A stretch of 64,000 bases of DNA from Helicobacter sp. MIT 05-5294 (GCF_000765675.1 NZ_JRPA02000007.1:1-64000), one strand, 5' to 3'. Counted from the first letter of the stretch, positions 54,770 to 64,000 are shown. Numbers and translations: made by a program. The notes: generated by a model from the sequence alone, not told the origin.

Positions 54770-55990
54770 TTATTCGTGGCGCAAAGCGTCAATGGGATTT
54801 AGTCTTGAGGCGCGACGCGCGGGGAGATAGCCAAATAAGATTCCAATAAACGCCGAAAACACAAAGGCAATCAAAGCAATGCTATAATCAAAATTAAAAG
54901 GCAATTCCATAATATGGCAAACTCCAAGCGAACCAAAAAATGCCAAAATCACACCCAAGATTCCGCCTAATGCGCTTAAAGTTAGAGATTCTATCAAAAA
55001 CTGCAACAACACTTCACTTTGCATTGCACCAATAGCCAAGCGTGTGCCAATCTCGCGTGTGCGCTCTGTTACAGAAACAAGCATAATATTCATAATCCCG
55101 ATTCCGCCCACAATCAAACTCACCCCGGCAATTGCGCCCAAAAAAATCGTTAGATTCGCAGTCGTGTTTTGCATCATTTCAATTACTTGTTTGGTATCCA
55201 TAATCTCAAAATCATCTTTTTGCCCCTCGCGGATATTCCGAATCTCACGCAACGCATTAGAAATCTGCGTCGTTGCAGAAGTGGAATCCACATCATCTTT
55301 AAGCGAAATCATCAGTCTTGAAATATTATAAAGTGTGCTAGATTTGGAAATACTGCGTTGGTATGTGCGAAGTGGCAACAAAATCACATCGTCTTGATCA
55401 TTTCCCATCGCGCCTTGCCCCTTTTCTTCCAAAATCCCGATACACTCGCACACAATATTTCCAAGTCGGATTCTACTTCCCAAAGGATTCGTAGCAGTTT
55501 TATCAAACAGATTCTTTTTCACACTTGCACCAATAATACAAGTATTGCTTCCAGCACGATAATCTTGTGCGCTAAAACCTGTTCCCGCTTCAAGATTCCA
55601 ATTCGTCGCAATAAAAAAGTCTGTATTGACACCTTGAATCTGTGTTTGCGTGTTCTCTTGGCGAAATTGCACCAACACAGAAGTCGTAGAAATCGGTGCA
55701 ATCGCGCGTGTGAGGAATCCTACTTGCAGATTTAAAGCTTTGATATTTTCTGCGCTAAAAAGCTTTCTGCCACTTCCGCCAATCGTTTGATTACGCGCAG
55801 GGAAAACAAGCAAAATATTACTTCCTAAACTACTCATACGCTCAGTAATGACTTGCGTCGTGCCATTTCCAATTGTAATCATAATCACAACCGCCCCCAC
55901 GCCAATGATAATTCCAAGCATTGTTAAAAGTGCGCGTAAGAAATTGCGCCGAATCTGACGAAATGCAAGAAAAAAGGCATTAAGAATCAT
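54770..55990 (-). CDS. ABC exporter permease, MacB C-terminal type
   Basis: An FtsX/MacB-family permease of 406 residues. Four transmembrane helices are expected: about 15-40 (LRALLTMLGIIIGVGAVVIMI) and three in the C-terminal 130 residues, ending GYLPARRASRLNPIDALRHE, the family hallmark. A periplasmic domain of some 220 residues lies between. In MacB these parts are fused to the ATPase; here the ATPase is the separate gene upstream. Confidence 0.9.
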   Translation of the reverse strand: MILNAFFLAFRQIRRNFLRALLTMLGIIIGVGAVVIMITIGNGTTQVITERMSSLGSNILLVFPARNQTIGGSGRKLFSAENIKALNLQVGFLTRAIAPISTTSVLVQFRQENTQTQIQGVNTDFFIATNWNLEAGTGFSAQDYRAGSNTCIIGASVKKNLFDKTATNPLGSRIRLGNIVCECIGILEEKGQGAMGNDQDDVILLPLRTYQRSISKSSTLYNISRLMISLKDDVDSTSATTQISNALREIRNIREGQKDDFEIMDTKQVIEMMQNTTANLTIFLGAIAGVSLIVGGIGIMNIMLVSVTERTREIGTRLAIGAMQSEVLLQFLIESLTLSALGGILGVILAFFGSLGVCHIMELPFNFDYSIALIAFVFSAFIGILFGYLPARRASRLNPIDALRHE

Positions 55991-56003
55991 GGTTTTCCTT
56001 TCA

Positions 56004-56711
56004 TTACGCTTGTTTCCTACAAAGTGCTGTGTTTGCAGAATCTCTTTGAATCAAGCCATCTAGAAAGACAATTTCACGCGTTGCATATTGTGCCATTTCT
56101 GGCTCGTGCGTAACCATTAGAATCGTGATTTTGGATTCTTGATTCAAACGCGCAAGAATCTCCATAATCTCCACGCTTCTTTTGGTATCCAAATTTCCTG
56201 TTGGCTCATCAGCAAGCAAAAAGAGGGGTTTAGAGGCAATCGCACGCGCAATCGCCACGCGCTGTTGCTGTCCGCCACTTAGTGCATTGCTTTGGTGGTT
56301 ATACCATTTCTCTAAGCCTACCATTTCCAAAGCCTGCATAGAAAGTTTAATACGCTCTTTTTTGGGAACTTGACGATAAAGCAAAGGGAGCTCGACATTC
56401 TCCAACGCAGTCGTGCGTGGCAAAAGGTTGAATCCCTGAAAAATAAAGCCGATATAATGCCGCCTTAAAAGTGCTTTTTGTTTCAAGTTCAGATTGCTCA
56501 CATTGACGCCACAAAACTCATAGATTCCGCTTGTTGGGCTGTCCAAACAACCCAAAATATTCGCCAAAGTGCTTTTCCCACTCCCACTGGGTCCCATTAA
56601 TGCGACAAACTCGCCCTCTCTAATCTCTAAATCAATCCCGCGCAAAGCTTCAAAGGCATTGGGAGGCTTTCCATAGGTTTTGTGAATCTTATTTAGGCAA
56701 ATAAAAGACAT
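56004..56711 (-). CDS. ABC exporter ATP-binding protein (MacB/LolD type)
   Basis: Walker A GPSGSGKST is at residues 40-48, signature LSGGQQQR at 144-151 and Walker B LLADEPTGNLD after it. 235 residues. It overlaps the adaptor gene by one base and precedes the permease by 13, so it powers this exporter. Substrates may be macrolides, peptides or lipoproteins; the sequence does not decide. Confidence 0.93.
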   Translation of the reverse strand: MSFICLNKIHKTYGKPPNAFEALRGIDLEIREGEFVALMGPSGSGKSTLANILGCLDSPTSGIYEFCGVNVSNLNLKQKALLRRHYIGFIFQGFNLLPRTTALENVELPLLYRQVPKKERIKLSMQALEMVGLEKWYNHQSNALSGGQQQRVAIARAIASKPLFLLADEPTGNLDTKRSVEIMEILARLNQESKITILMVTHEPEMAQYATREIVFLDGLIQRDSANTALCRKQA

Positions 56712-57973
56712 TATTTTTCTTCTTTTTGCGCTATGATAATTAGCATACCCGGCTGAATGGAATCGCTAAAGATTTGCGTTAGAGTTCCATCGCTAATCCC
56801 CACTTCTACTGCAACTTCTTTAGGGACGCCATTTTCTAGCACCCAAATGCTAGAATTTGCTTGGCGTTTAGCTCCACCGCCTCTTGTGCGTTGTGGGCGT
56901 TGCTGATTCATCGCAAAAGGATTCATTGAAGAAGACTTGGCGGATTCTTTACGCGGAGTTTGGGGTGTAAAATAAAGTGCACTAGAGGGAATCAGCAAGG
57001 CATTTTTGGCAGAATCTGTTACAATATCTGCCGTCGCACTCATTCCGGGTTTGAGCAGCAAATCTTGATTGCCAACATAAATCCGCGCTTCATAGCTTAC
57101 GATATTATCCGTGCTTTCACTTGCGCCAAAATTCACCCGTTCCACCACCGCTTCAAAGACTTTTTGAGGATAGGAATCCACGCTAAACTTCACGCTTTGC
57201 CCTACTTTGACTTTGCCAATATCTGCTTCTGAAATACTCACATTGAGTTCCATTTCCTCTAGACTTTCGGCAACGATGAAAAACTCTGGAGCTTGGAAAC
57301 TCGCCGCCACACTCTGCCCTACTTCAATGGAGCGACTAAGCACAACTCCATCAATGGGCGTTGTGATATGAGAATTTTTCAAATCCACTTGCGTGGAGCG
57401 AATCGCAGTTTCAATCTCTTTGATATTTGCTTGGCGCAATTCCACTTCGCTTAAAGCGGAATTATAAGCGGTTTTTGCGCTATGCAAATCTAGCTTGGAG
57501 GGCGTTTTGCCATGGGTTGCTTTAAATAAATTTTGGAGTTGATTGTATTGCCATTGTTTCTCTTCTAATGCGACTTTTGCGCTTTTAAGCTGTGCTTTTG
57601 CGCTTTGGAGTTGTGCTTCATAGCGATAGAGGTCTTGTTCAATGCTCTCACTATCAATTTTGGCTAAAACTTGCCCTTTACTCACCGCGTCATTGACATC
57701 TACCAACACTTCAAGCACGATTCCTGAAATAACAGAACCGATAGAAACTTCGTGCGTTGGCGAAAGTGTGCCATTGGCACTAATGCTTGTGGAAATATCT
57801 CCTTTGGTTGCTTCTTGTGTGGTATAAGTATAGCTTGGCTCTCGTGTTTGCCACCAAAAAATCAACAAAGCACATACAATCACGAATCCTAAGATCCCAC
57901 CCCAAATCACAAAAAGTTTCCGATAATTTTGCTTGGGATTTAGGTTTTTTAAAATTTCTTTGGTAGATTGCAT
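56711..57973 (-). CDS. Periplasmic adaptor protein, MacA type
   Basis: A 420-residue HlyD/MacA-like membrane fusion protein anchored by one N-terminal helix (about residues 19-40). Lipoyl halves (VISGIVLEVLVDVNDAVSKG, HITTPIDGVVLSRSI) frame a long coiled coil of about 100 residues. A Ser/Arg-rich insert (about 345-375, MNQQRPQRTRGGGAKRQANS) is unusual and may be a flexible loop. It links the ABC permease to the outer-membrane channel. Confidence 0.9.
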   Translation of the reverse strand: MQSTKEILKNLNPKQNYRKLFVIWGGILGFVIVCALLIFWWQTREPSYTYTTQEATKGDISTSISANGTLSPTHEVSIGSVISGIVLEVLVDVNDAVSKGQVLAKIDSESIEQDLYRYEAQLQSAKAQLKSAKVALEEKQWQYNQLQNLFKATHGKTPSKLDLHSAKTAYNSALSEVELRQANIKEIETAIRSTQVDLKNSHITTPIDGVVLSRSIEVGQSVAASFQAPEFFIVAESLEEMELNVSISEADIGKVKVGQSVKFSVDSYPQKVFEAVVERVNFGASESTDNIVSYEARIYVGNQDLLLKPGMSATADIVTDSAKNALLIPSSALYFTPQTPRKESAKSSSMNPFAMNQQRPQRTRGGGAKRQANSSIWVLENGVPKEVAVEVGISDGTLTQIFSDSIQPGMLIIIAQKEEK

Positions 57974-57981
57974 AGTATTCC

Positions 57982-59439
57982 TTATGGTTTAGATGTATCT
58001 TGCGCCAATGTGAGATTCAAATCTCCCCCAAAAGCCTTATAAAGTAAAATAAAAGATTTTAGATTCTCTGTTTTGGCGGTATTAAGCGATTTTTTGGAGT
58101 TATTCAAAGACGCGGAATTAAGCGCGTGTTCTAAATCATCAATCAATCCAACCAAATGGCGACTAGCAGAAAATTCAAAATATTCTTGCGCATTATCCGT
58201 TCTTTGTTGGCTGTTTTGGAGTTGCAAATCCGTGCTTTTGACATTGAAACTTGTATTTTCAATCTCGCTTAAAGCGGTTTTAAGCGACTTTTGAAGCGTC
58301 AGATAGGATTCTTGTAAAATTGCGTCTTGCAAAAAATAATTTTGTGTGAGTTGTGTGCGATTGAGAATTGGTGCACTAAGAGAACTTGCAAACTGCCACG
58401 CGAGATTGCCACTTGCTTGTGCGTTAGAATCCAAAATATCATTGAGATTCGCGCTAATGGAGAGAATCGGAAACAAACTTGCCTTTGCGTTGGCTTTGGT
58501 ATAGGCTTGAGCATACAAGCTAAAAAGTGCGGCTTTAATATCAGGGCGCGAGAGTAAAACATCTGCAGGCATAGAATCCAAATGCAATTCTTTGGCAATA
58601 TTGGGAGTAACTTGCGATTCTATTTCAAAAGGAATCTCTAAAGTATCCAACAAAACCAAAAGCGCGTTTTTGTTCTCTTCTAAAAGGCTTTTTAGGGATT
58701 CTAGGGTGTTTTGCTCATTGGTTAGCATATCTTGCTTTTCAAAAAGCTCCGTGCTATCTAGCAAACCATTTTCTACTTTGAAGCGTGTAAGCTCTAAAGC
58801 ATTTTGGTAATGCACGACATTTTCTTGCGTTAAAAGAATGTTTTGTGTAATCTCCAAAAGACTTAAATAAGTCGTGGCAATCTCCCCTAAAAGCGTGATT
58901 TTCGCATTTTCTAAATCTTGCAAGGATTTTTCATAAAGCGATTCTCTGGCATTTTTGCTGTGTTGCAATCTACCAAATAAATCAATCTCCCACGAAAGCG
59001 TCGCACCCACGCTTGAAGTGTAGCTTTGGGTTTTTTGCATTGGCGTTGTGTTAGTGCGTGTATGCGATTCATTGGCGTTTAGATTCCCATCTACACTTGG
59101 AAAAAGCGCACCCCAAGCACTTTTAAGTTGCGCTTTGGCTTGTAGAATCCTTGTATTCATAATTTGCAAATCCAAATTTTGATTTAATGCAATATCAAAA
59201 AGCTCGTTCAAAGTAGAATCTTCAAACAGGGCTTTGATTTGCTCTGTGGGGTCAAGTTTGGTTTCAGTTTGGGATTCGCTTTTAATGCTAATTAAGGGAG
59301 TATTTTGAAAAGTCTGTGGCAAGTCTTGCGTGATTTCTGCCTCTTTTGGTAGATTCGCAGCACACCCCAAAAATATCCAACCCATTAAGAAAACAATAAA
59401 ACCTCTTAATGGAATCCTATGCAGAATCTTTTGCGCCAA
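57982..59439 (-). CDS. Outer-membrane efflux lipoprotein (TolC/NodT type) of the MacAB-like exporter
   Basis: A lipoprotein signal ends FLGC (Cys26). OEP repeats begin with LNELFDIALNQNLDLQIMNT and end with LLYKAFGGDLNLTL. 485 residues. It is the second NodT-type channel in this window; each pump has its own. Nine bases separate it from the adaptor gene, so one operon runs from here to 54770. Confidence 0.88.
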   Translation of the reverse strand: MAQKILHRIPLRGFIVFLMGWIFLGCAANLPKEAEITQDLPQTFQNTPLISIKSESQTETKLDPTEQIKALFEDSTLNELFDIALNQNLDLQIMNTRILQAKAQLKSAWGALFPSVDGNLNANESHTRTNTTPMQKTQSYTSSVGATLSWEIDLFGRLQHSKNARESLYEKSLQDLENAKITLLGEIATTYLSLLEITQNILLTQENVVHYQNALELTRFKVENGLLDSTELFEKQDMLTNEQNTLESLKSLLEENKNALLVLLDTLEIPFEIESQVTPNIAKELHLDSMPADVLLSRPDIKAALFSLYAQAYTKANAKASLFPILSISANLNDILDSNAQASGNLAWQFASSLSAPILNRTQLTQNYFLQDAILQESYLTLQKSLKTALSEIENTSFNVKSTDLQLQNSQQRTDNAQEYFEFSASRHLVGLIDDLEHALNSASLNNSKKSLNTAKTENLKSFILLYKAFGGDLNLTLAQDTSKP

Positions 59440-59521
59440 AATATCTCCTTAAAAATAAAGTTGGTATTTTATACAAGATTTCTAAAATGAATGTGAATTT
59501 TTACCCGCGATACAAAAATAC

Positions 59522-61894
59522 TTAAGGATTCTGCAAAATTTGCTGGGTATTAATCTTAAAATCAAAATATTTAGAACGCAATTTGGATTCGGCAATCGTC
59601 GTGAATTGTGAAGCGGCGGCGTTAAAGTTCTTTTCTTGCAAAAATAAGATTCCATTGGCGATTCTTGTTTCGTAATTTGTCGGTGCTTCTAGTTTGGAAA
59701 GCTGCAAAAGCGTCGCAGCATTTTCAATATGCCCCGCACCAATTGCCGCTACTGCACCCAAAAAGAGTGTTTGCGTATCTTGCTCTTGAAAATCATCAAT
59801 CAAGCTATTATAAAGCGTGAAAGATTTTTCAAATTCTTGCAAATACAAATAAGTTAATGCCAATGCTTGAATCACGCCTCGCGCGTCCTTTTGCTCGGTG
59901 ATAAGCCGCGTATCTAAATCTTGCTGGATATAGTGCAAAGTCCCGATAATATGGGCGATTTCAATATACATCTCACGCACCACAGACGCTCCATAATAAA
60001 TCGGGTCTTTGTTGATTTTAGGGTCTTGGTAATAGTTTTGCAATTTCAGCGCAAGAGATTTTGGCTCATCTTGAAAATTCAGTGCAAGAAGCACTAAGAG
60101 GTTGCTAATAGGATCATTAGGATAGAGATTCTTCAATCCATTTGCGGATTTGACAAGCAAGGTTTGGTTATCCATCTGCACTCCTTGCGCGAAGTCTAGG
60201 GCATAATAAATTGCGACATTGCCTTCTTTCCCCTCCAAAGATTGCAAAGGAGTTGGAATCCCATCACGCGTGAAATTCAACAAAGCCTGAATAAACTCTT
60301 GTTCTTGCTCATTTCCTTGAAAATTCACAATCTCCTTGCCAATCTCACTCTCCAATCTCCCTGTATCGCGGTAAGTAAGCTTAGCAGTGATTAAAGCAAA
60401 GATTCCCGCATATAAATCTTTTGGATTGAGGTGAAAAGAACGCAAAAAATGCCGATAAGACGCGTCAAAATCACCCATTTGAGCATAATTTAATCCCAAA
60501 TTATAATGCAAAATAGAATGGTTGGGATAAGCATTAACGACTTCTGTTAATAGGGCATTCGCGTTTCTAATATTGCCATTAAGTGTTTCTAAAATCGCGT
60601 TTGCGATGTTGCGATTCATTCTTGAAATCGTCTGCCCGCGCACAAGAATTTCTTTTGCTTCTTGTAGATTTTCAATGCGAATATTAATGCCACCCTCTTG
60701 AATCACACTAAAGGCTTCTTTGGCGTCAAAGACTTTATAAGAGGCAAAATAAAACAAAAGTTTGTAGGCATTAATCTTCTGTCCTGTGAAATTATCCCAA
60801 AAACGCCTCTGTGCCACATTAATATCAAAAAAATCGTCCCGAAGCGCAATTTTAATCGGATAAGGATTCCGCTCTAACGCTTCTTGATTTTGGGAATATT
60901 TATTGGCAAGACGCGCAGCTTGGCTATATTCTGCTAGTTGGAGCTTGATAAGCATAAGGGCGATGTCGGATTCTAAAGTGCTACCAAAAGTATCTATGCT
61001 TTGCATTAAAAGCTTATTTGCCTCGTTATAATCCCCAATACGCGCATAAAGCAAAGCAAGGTTAAACCAAGTCTTAGGATCAGTGGAATTTTTGCTCAAA
61101 GATTCAATGGCTTTGTAGTTGTTGTTAAAATACACATACATTGCCGCAAGAAGCTGATTTGTCTCCTCTTGAAAATAATCAGAAGAGCTATGTGTCAAAG
61201 AAGAAAAAGCCTCCAAATAATTACCCAAATAGAAGTTTGTCAAAGCATAAAGATGAGAATAAATCGGTAGATTCCCCGTTCTTGGCAGATAAGTTTGCGC
61301 AAGTTGCAAGTAATATTGGTATTTCAAAGGTTCTTGCAGATACAACGAACAAATCGCAGCATTTAACGCACTAATCACTCGATCTTCTCCCAAATCAATC
61401 GCTTTTTGGAAAGACTCCAAAGCCTCTGCGTAGGATTTTTCTTCCATTTGCGCGACACCTAAATTATAGTTAGAAAGCCCTTCAGAATAGTTAGAAATCT
61501 TGCCATACAAATCCAATGCTGCTTGTTTATTGCCACTTGTATAGAGGAAGTTTGCTTTTTTTATCAATGCTTCTAAATTTTCCGCGTCTGTGATAATGTC
61601 TGCCCCTTTGTTAATGACAAATTCCATAGGAGGCAAGGCGTTGGTTTGTGTTTGTGGTGGTTTCACATCGTGGGTTAGAATCCAACCAATCAAGAAAATA
61701 AATCCAAGAATTAAGAATCCAAACAGAATCGCCAAAACAACACTTAGCTTTTTGTGTTGATTAAAAAACTCTAAAAGTTTTTCAAACTTGCCTTGTGGCT
61801 TAGATTCTTGTGGTTCTTTTTTTAGAATGTCATCTAAAACACTAAAATTAGCGTCTAGCTGAATGACTTGGTTGTTTTCTTGGTTTTCTGGCAT
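59522..61894 (-). CDS. Large TPR membrane protein beside serS
   Basis: 790 residues. A cytoplasmic leader of about 48 residues is followed by one transmembrane helix (about 50-75, LSVVLAILFGFLILGFIFLI) and a periplasmic array of tetratricopeptide repeats (for example YNLGVAQMEEKSYAEALESF, LHYNLGLNYAQMGDFDASYR). The neighbourhood of serS has a similar large TPR protein in C. jejuni as I remember it. PflA, a motor protein of paralysed-flagella phenotype, is a similar-sized TPR protein, but I cannot tell whether this is an orthologue. A scaffold in the envelope is the safest guess. Five bases separate it from serS. Confidence 0.75.
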   Translation of the reverse strand: MPENQENNQVIQLDANFSVLDDILKKEPQESKPQGKFEKLLEFFNQHKKLSVVLAILFGFLILGFIFLIGWILTHDVKPPQTQTNALPPMEFVINKGADIITDAENLEALIKKANFLYTSGNKQAALDLYGKISNYSEGLSNYNLGVAQMEEKSYAEALESFQKAIDLGEDRVISALNAAICSLYLQEPLKYQYYLQLAQTYLPRTGNLPIYSHLYALTNFYLGNYLEAFSSLTHSSSDYFQEETNQLLAAMYVYFNNNYKAIESLSKNSTDPKTWFNLALLYARIGDYNEANKLLMQSIDTFGSTLESDIALMLIKLQLAEYSQAARLANKYSQNQEALERNPYPIKIALRDDFFDINVAQRRFWDNFTGQKINAYKLLFYFASYKVFDAKEAFSVIQEGGINIRIENLQEAKEILVRGQTISRMNRNIANAILETLNGNIRNANALLTEVVNAYPNHSILHYNLGLNYAQMGDFDASYRHFLRSFHLNPKDLYAGIFALITAKLTYRDTGRLESEIGKEIVNFQGNEQEQEFIQALLNFTRDGIPTPLQSLEGKEGNVAIYYALDFAQGVQMDNQTLLVKSANGLKNLYPNDPISNLLVLLALNFQDEPKSLALKLQNYYQDPKINKDPIYYGASVVREMYIEIAHIIGTLHYIQQDLDTRLITEQKDARGVIQALALTYLYLQEFEKSFTLYNSLIDDFQEQDTQTLFLGAVAAIGAGHIENAATLLQLSKLEAPTNYETRIANGILFLQEKNFNAAASQFTTIAESKLRSKYFDFKINTQQILQNP

Positions 61895-61898
61895 TTTA

Positions 61899-63191
61899 TT
61901 ACCTCAAATAAGATTCTAAAACTAAAGGAATCTTAATGCTTCCATCTTTTTGTTGATAGTTTTCCATAATCGCTACTAATGTGCGCCCAACAGCCAAACT
62001 AGAACCATTTAGAGTATGCACTAAGCAATTCTTTTTGTTGGAATCTTTATAACGAATCTTCGCGCGTCTTGCTTGGAAATCACGCGTATTAGAGATGGAG
62101 CTAATCTCACGATAGCAATTTTGTCCGGGTAACCATACTTCAATATCCACCGTATTACTTGCACTAAACCCCAAATCTCCACCGCAAAGCTGAACCAAAC
62201 GATGAGGCAATCCAAGCGAAGTTAAAAGCTCCGAAGCACACGCAATCATACGCTCTTGCATTGTATCGCTTTCTTCTGGCGTGGTTAAAGCGACTAATTC
62301 CACCTTGTCAAATTGGTGTTGGCGGATAATCCCACGCGTATCGCGCCCTGCACTTCCTGCTTCTTTTCTAAAGCAGGGCGTATAGGCGGTTAGCATTAAA
62401 GGCAAATCCTCTTCATCTAAAATCTCATCGCGATAGAGATTCGTAAGCGTTACTTCCGCTGTGGGTATCAAATAGAGTTCGTGTCCTTTTTTGGCGTTTT
62501 TATCGCAAGATTCCTCTTCTTCAAATTCTGATATTTTAAACAAATCATTTTCAAACTTCGGCAGTTGTCCTGTGCCAAAAAGCGTTTGTGCATTGGCGAT
62601 TGCTGGAGTGCCAACCTCGCTAAAGCCTCTTTTGGTATTAAAATCAAGCATATAACTAATCAATGCACGCTCTAGCTTCGCACCCATTCCCATAAATACG
62701 CTAAAGCGACTTTTTGCGAGTTTTACGCCGCGCTCAAAGTCAATCCAACCATTTTGCTCGGCTAATTCCCAATGTTCTTTAGGCTTAAAGTCAAACAAAG
62801 TAGGTTCTCCGACCTTTTTAATCTCCACATTTTCGCTTTCATCTTTGCCAAAAGGCGTTTTAGAATCCGGAATATTAGGGATATTATGCGAGAGTTCTTG
62901 AAGTTTGCCTTCCCACAATTCTACTTCTTTGGCATAAAGTGCAATCTGCGCCTTAAGCAAATCACATTCGGCTTTAAGAGCCTCAATATCGCCCCCTTCT
63001 TGCTTGATTTTAGCAAACGACTTTGTCTTTGCATTTTGCGCCGCTTGTAATTCTTCTAAAGCAGACTTTTTTTGCTTGAAATTTAAGCTACTCTCTCTTA
63101 AAGTATTTAAAAAAACCGCGTCAATACTGCGTTTAGATAGCTTTTCCATCACTTCATCAAAGTTGTGAATGAGAAGTTTTAAATCAATCAT
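61899..63191 (-). CDS. serS: Seryl-tRNA synthetase
   Basis: Class II synthetase. The N-terminal coiled coil (about residues 30-100) is the tRNA-binding arm. Motif 2 is [21 protein letters not shown], class signature [18 protein letters not shown] precedes it, and motif 3 is [15 protein letters not shown]. 430 residues, standard length. Start ATG at 63191. Confidence 0.97.
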   Translation of the reverse strand: MIDLKLLIHNFDEVMEKLSKRSIDAVFLNTLRESSLNFKQKKSALEELQAAQNAKTKSFAKIKQEGGDIEALKAECDLLKAQIALYAKEVELWEGKLQELSHNIPNIPDSKTPFGKDESENVEIKKVGEPTLFDFKPKEHWELAEQNGWIDFERGVKLAKSRFSVFMGMGAKLERALISYMLDFNTKRGFSEVGTPAIANAQTLFGTGQLPKFENDLFKISEFEEEESCDKNAKKGHELYLIPTAEVTLTNLYRDEILDEEDLPLMLTAYTPCFRKEAGSAGRDTRGIIRQHQFDKVELVALTTPEESDTMQERMIACASELLTSLGLPHRLVQLCGGDLGFSASNTVDIEVWLPGQNCYREISSISNTRDFQARRAKIRYKDSNKKNCLVHTLNGSSLAVGRTLVAIMENYQQKDGSIKIPLVLESYLR

Positions 63192-63293
63192 AACAGAATC
63201 CCAAAATTAAAATTAAATGCTTAGATTCTACACTAAGGCTCGTTAAAACACACTAAAATTTTACAAAAATCATCAAAAATTCCACAATAATAA

Positions 63294-63301
63294 TGTATAA
63301 T
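63294..63301 (+). promoter_or_regulatory. Candidate extended -10 for the small membrane protein
   Basis: TGTATAAT, a TG directly followed by a perfect -10 hexamer, about 70 bases before the TTG start at 63373. No -35 box is clear, which is usual in Helicobacter. Confidence 0.4.
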
Positions 63302-63372
63302 AAAAAATTATGCGTAAGGTTTCTAGGTTGGGTTTTAACCTTGTTAATTTTATAAATATTTTGGAGTAATGC

Positions 63373-63588
63373 TTGAATTCAGTTGGAAATTTTGCAATGG
63401 TTCTTGGGATTTTAGGTTTCGTGTCAATCGTAATTTTAGCAATCACTGCCTTTTCGGTAAGTAAAAGTGGAGACAAACTCACATCGTTTGAAAAAAAGAT
63501 TCTATTCTTCGTCGCACTTTTGCTCTGTCTTGGAATCAATTTGCTTTATATTTTTTCCAATTTAGAATTATTTTTTGCATTATTTTAG
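63373..63588 (+). CDS. Small two-helix membrane protein
   Basis: 71 residues with two strong hydrophobic segments (about 7-29, FAMVLGILGFVSIVILAITAF, and 43-66, ILFFVALLLCLGINLLYIF) separated by a charged loop (SKSGDKLTSFEKK). The start TTG has GGAG eight bases upstream. Function unknown. A promoter-like TGTATAAT supports real expression, and the layout is too ordered for chance. It overlaps the MATE gene's end by four bases on the opposite strand. Confidence 0.55.
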   Translation: MNSVGNFAMVLGILGFVSIVILAITAFSVSKSGDKLTSFEKKILFFVALLLCLGINLLYIFSNLELFFALF

Positions 63589-64000
63589 ACTTTTTGGCTT
63601 TTCCAAATACCACTTTGAAAGATTTTCCAATACACAAAGCCACGCACAAAAGTTTCTAAGCTAATGCAAATATAAATATAAATTGCGGGATAACCCATTG
63701 TGGCAATCACATAACAAGGCAACACGCGGAATCCCCAAATCATTATGGCATTAATTACAAGGGTGATTTTCGTAATCCCCGCCCCGCGCAATGCGCCATC
63801 AAGAATACAAATAAATGCAAAGGCAATCTGTGAGATTCCAATAGGAATTAGATAGTTGATACTTGCGCGGATTGTCGCCAAATCCTCACTAAAGAATCCC
63901 GACCAAAAGGGCGCAAAAACACTCATAAAAAACCCAACAATCCCCATAAAGATTCCACCAAGTAGCAAAGTATTTAAGGTAGAATATTTTGCTTCTAATG
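63585..64000 (-). CDS. MATE-family efflux transporter, C-terminal part (cut by window edge)
   Basis: The frame is open to the window end, so this is only the last 138 residues or so. Hydrophobic helices, GISQIAFAFICILDGALRGAGITK (the family PxxxL..LxGxLRGxGxT region) and the pair of terminal helices match NorM/DinF transporters, which export cationic drugs using Na+ or H+. The 5' part and subgroup cannot be judged. Confidence 0.8.
   Translation of the reverse strand, partial: LEAKYSTLNTLLLGGIFMGIVGFFMSVFAPFWSGFFSEDLATIRASINYLIPIGISQIAFAFICILDGALRGAGITKITLVINAIMIWGFRVLPCYVIATMGYPAIYIYICISLETFVRGFVYWKIFQSGIWKSQKV

Noticed and set aside
63273-63539. Minus-strand 88-codon frame opposite the small membrane protein
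   Set aside because: The plus-strand frame has a promoter, ribosome site and two ordered membrane helices; this one is its shadow.
1-64000. CRISPR arrays, prophage genes, insertion sequences, rRNA or an origin
   Set aside because: I saw no regularly spaced repeats, transposase, integrase or phage structural genes, and no rRNA sequence. hobA is present but no dnaA or DnaA-box cluster was noticed.

Overview
The window is AT-rich chromosomal DNA from a member of the Campylobacterota, most likely a Helicobacter of the non-pylori (enterohepatic) type. Several gene runs keep an order I remember from H. pylori: rplI-hslV-hslU-era-csd6, rppH-lysC-hobA-holB-folP, addA beside nhaA, cbpA-hspR, and coaE-speE. 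HobA and the divergent SpeE and MagIII are typical of this group. A complete napAGHBFLD nitrate reductase operon, which H. pylori lacks, points to an enteric or enterohepatic relative. Long poly-G tracts, the slippage switches used by these bacteria for surface variation, occur four times.

Layout. Bases 1-1367 hold a phase-variable gene on the minus strand, cut by the window edge and currently out of frame at a 14-base G tract. Bases 1495-5804 form a plus-strand operon for ribosome, protease and cell-wall functions. gatC and a TetR regulator follow on the minus strand; the regulator has an 11-base G tract near its start. Bases 7101-12895 run plus strand from RNA pyrophosphohydrolase through lysine biosynthesis and replication-accessory genes to uracil-DNA glycosylase. 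Bases 12947-22846 are mostly minus strand: a wrecked FkbM methyltransferase, a DUF2130 protein, addB, transketolase, a hemerythrin, a wrecked heptosyltransferase-like gene (with a G12 tract) and nhaA. addA precedes nhaA. The heat-shock pair cbpA-hspR, thiE, hypF, pdxA, hisIE, an SPFH protein and ilvE follow. Bases 34917-40587 encode an RND efflux pump (cmeABC type) under a perfect 26-bp palindrome. After an orphan G12 tract and two tRNA genes come coaE, speE, a META lipoprotein, a SurA-like chaperone, pepD, magIII and tRNA-Leu. Bases 47650-54535 are the nap operon and 54770-59439 a MacAB-TolC-type exporter. A large TPR membrane protein, serS, a small membrane protein and the end of a MATE transporter close the window.

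How the parts connect. AddA and AddB, encoded about 5 kb apart, should form one double-strand-break repair nuclease. HobA and HolB serve replication initiation and clamp loading. NapGH feed electrons from the quinol pool to periplasmic NapB and NapA; a candidate CRP/FNR-type site sits 41.5 bases upstream of the inferred nap transcription start. HspR probably represses its own operon through twin palindromes around the -10 box.

The most interesting possibility is a regulatory switch. The TetR protein resembles CmeR of Campylobacter, and the cmeABC promoter carries a palindrome close to the CmeR site. In the sequenced molecule the regulator's best ATG is one base out of frame with the DNA-binding domain. 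Slippage to 9 or 12 G would join them, so efflux-pump control might itself be phase-variable. This is inference and needs experimental proof. Throughout the window the pentamers GATTC and GAATC are strikingly frequent.
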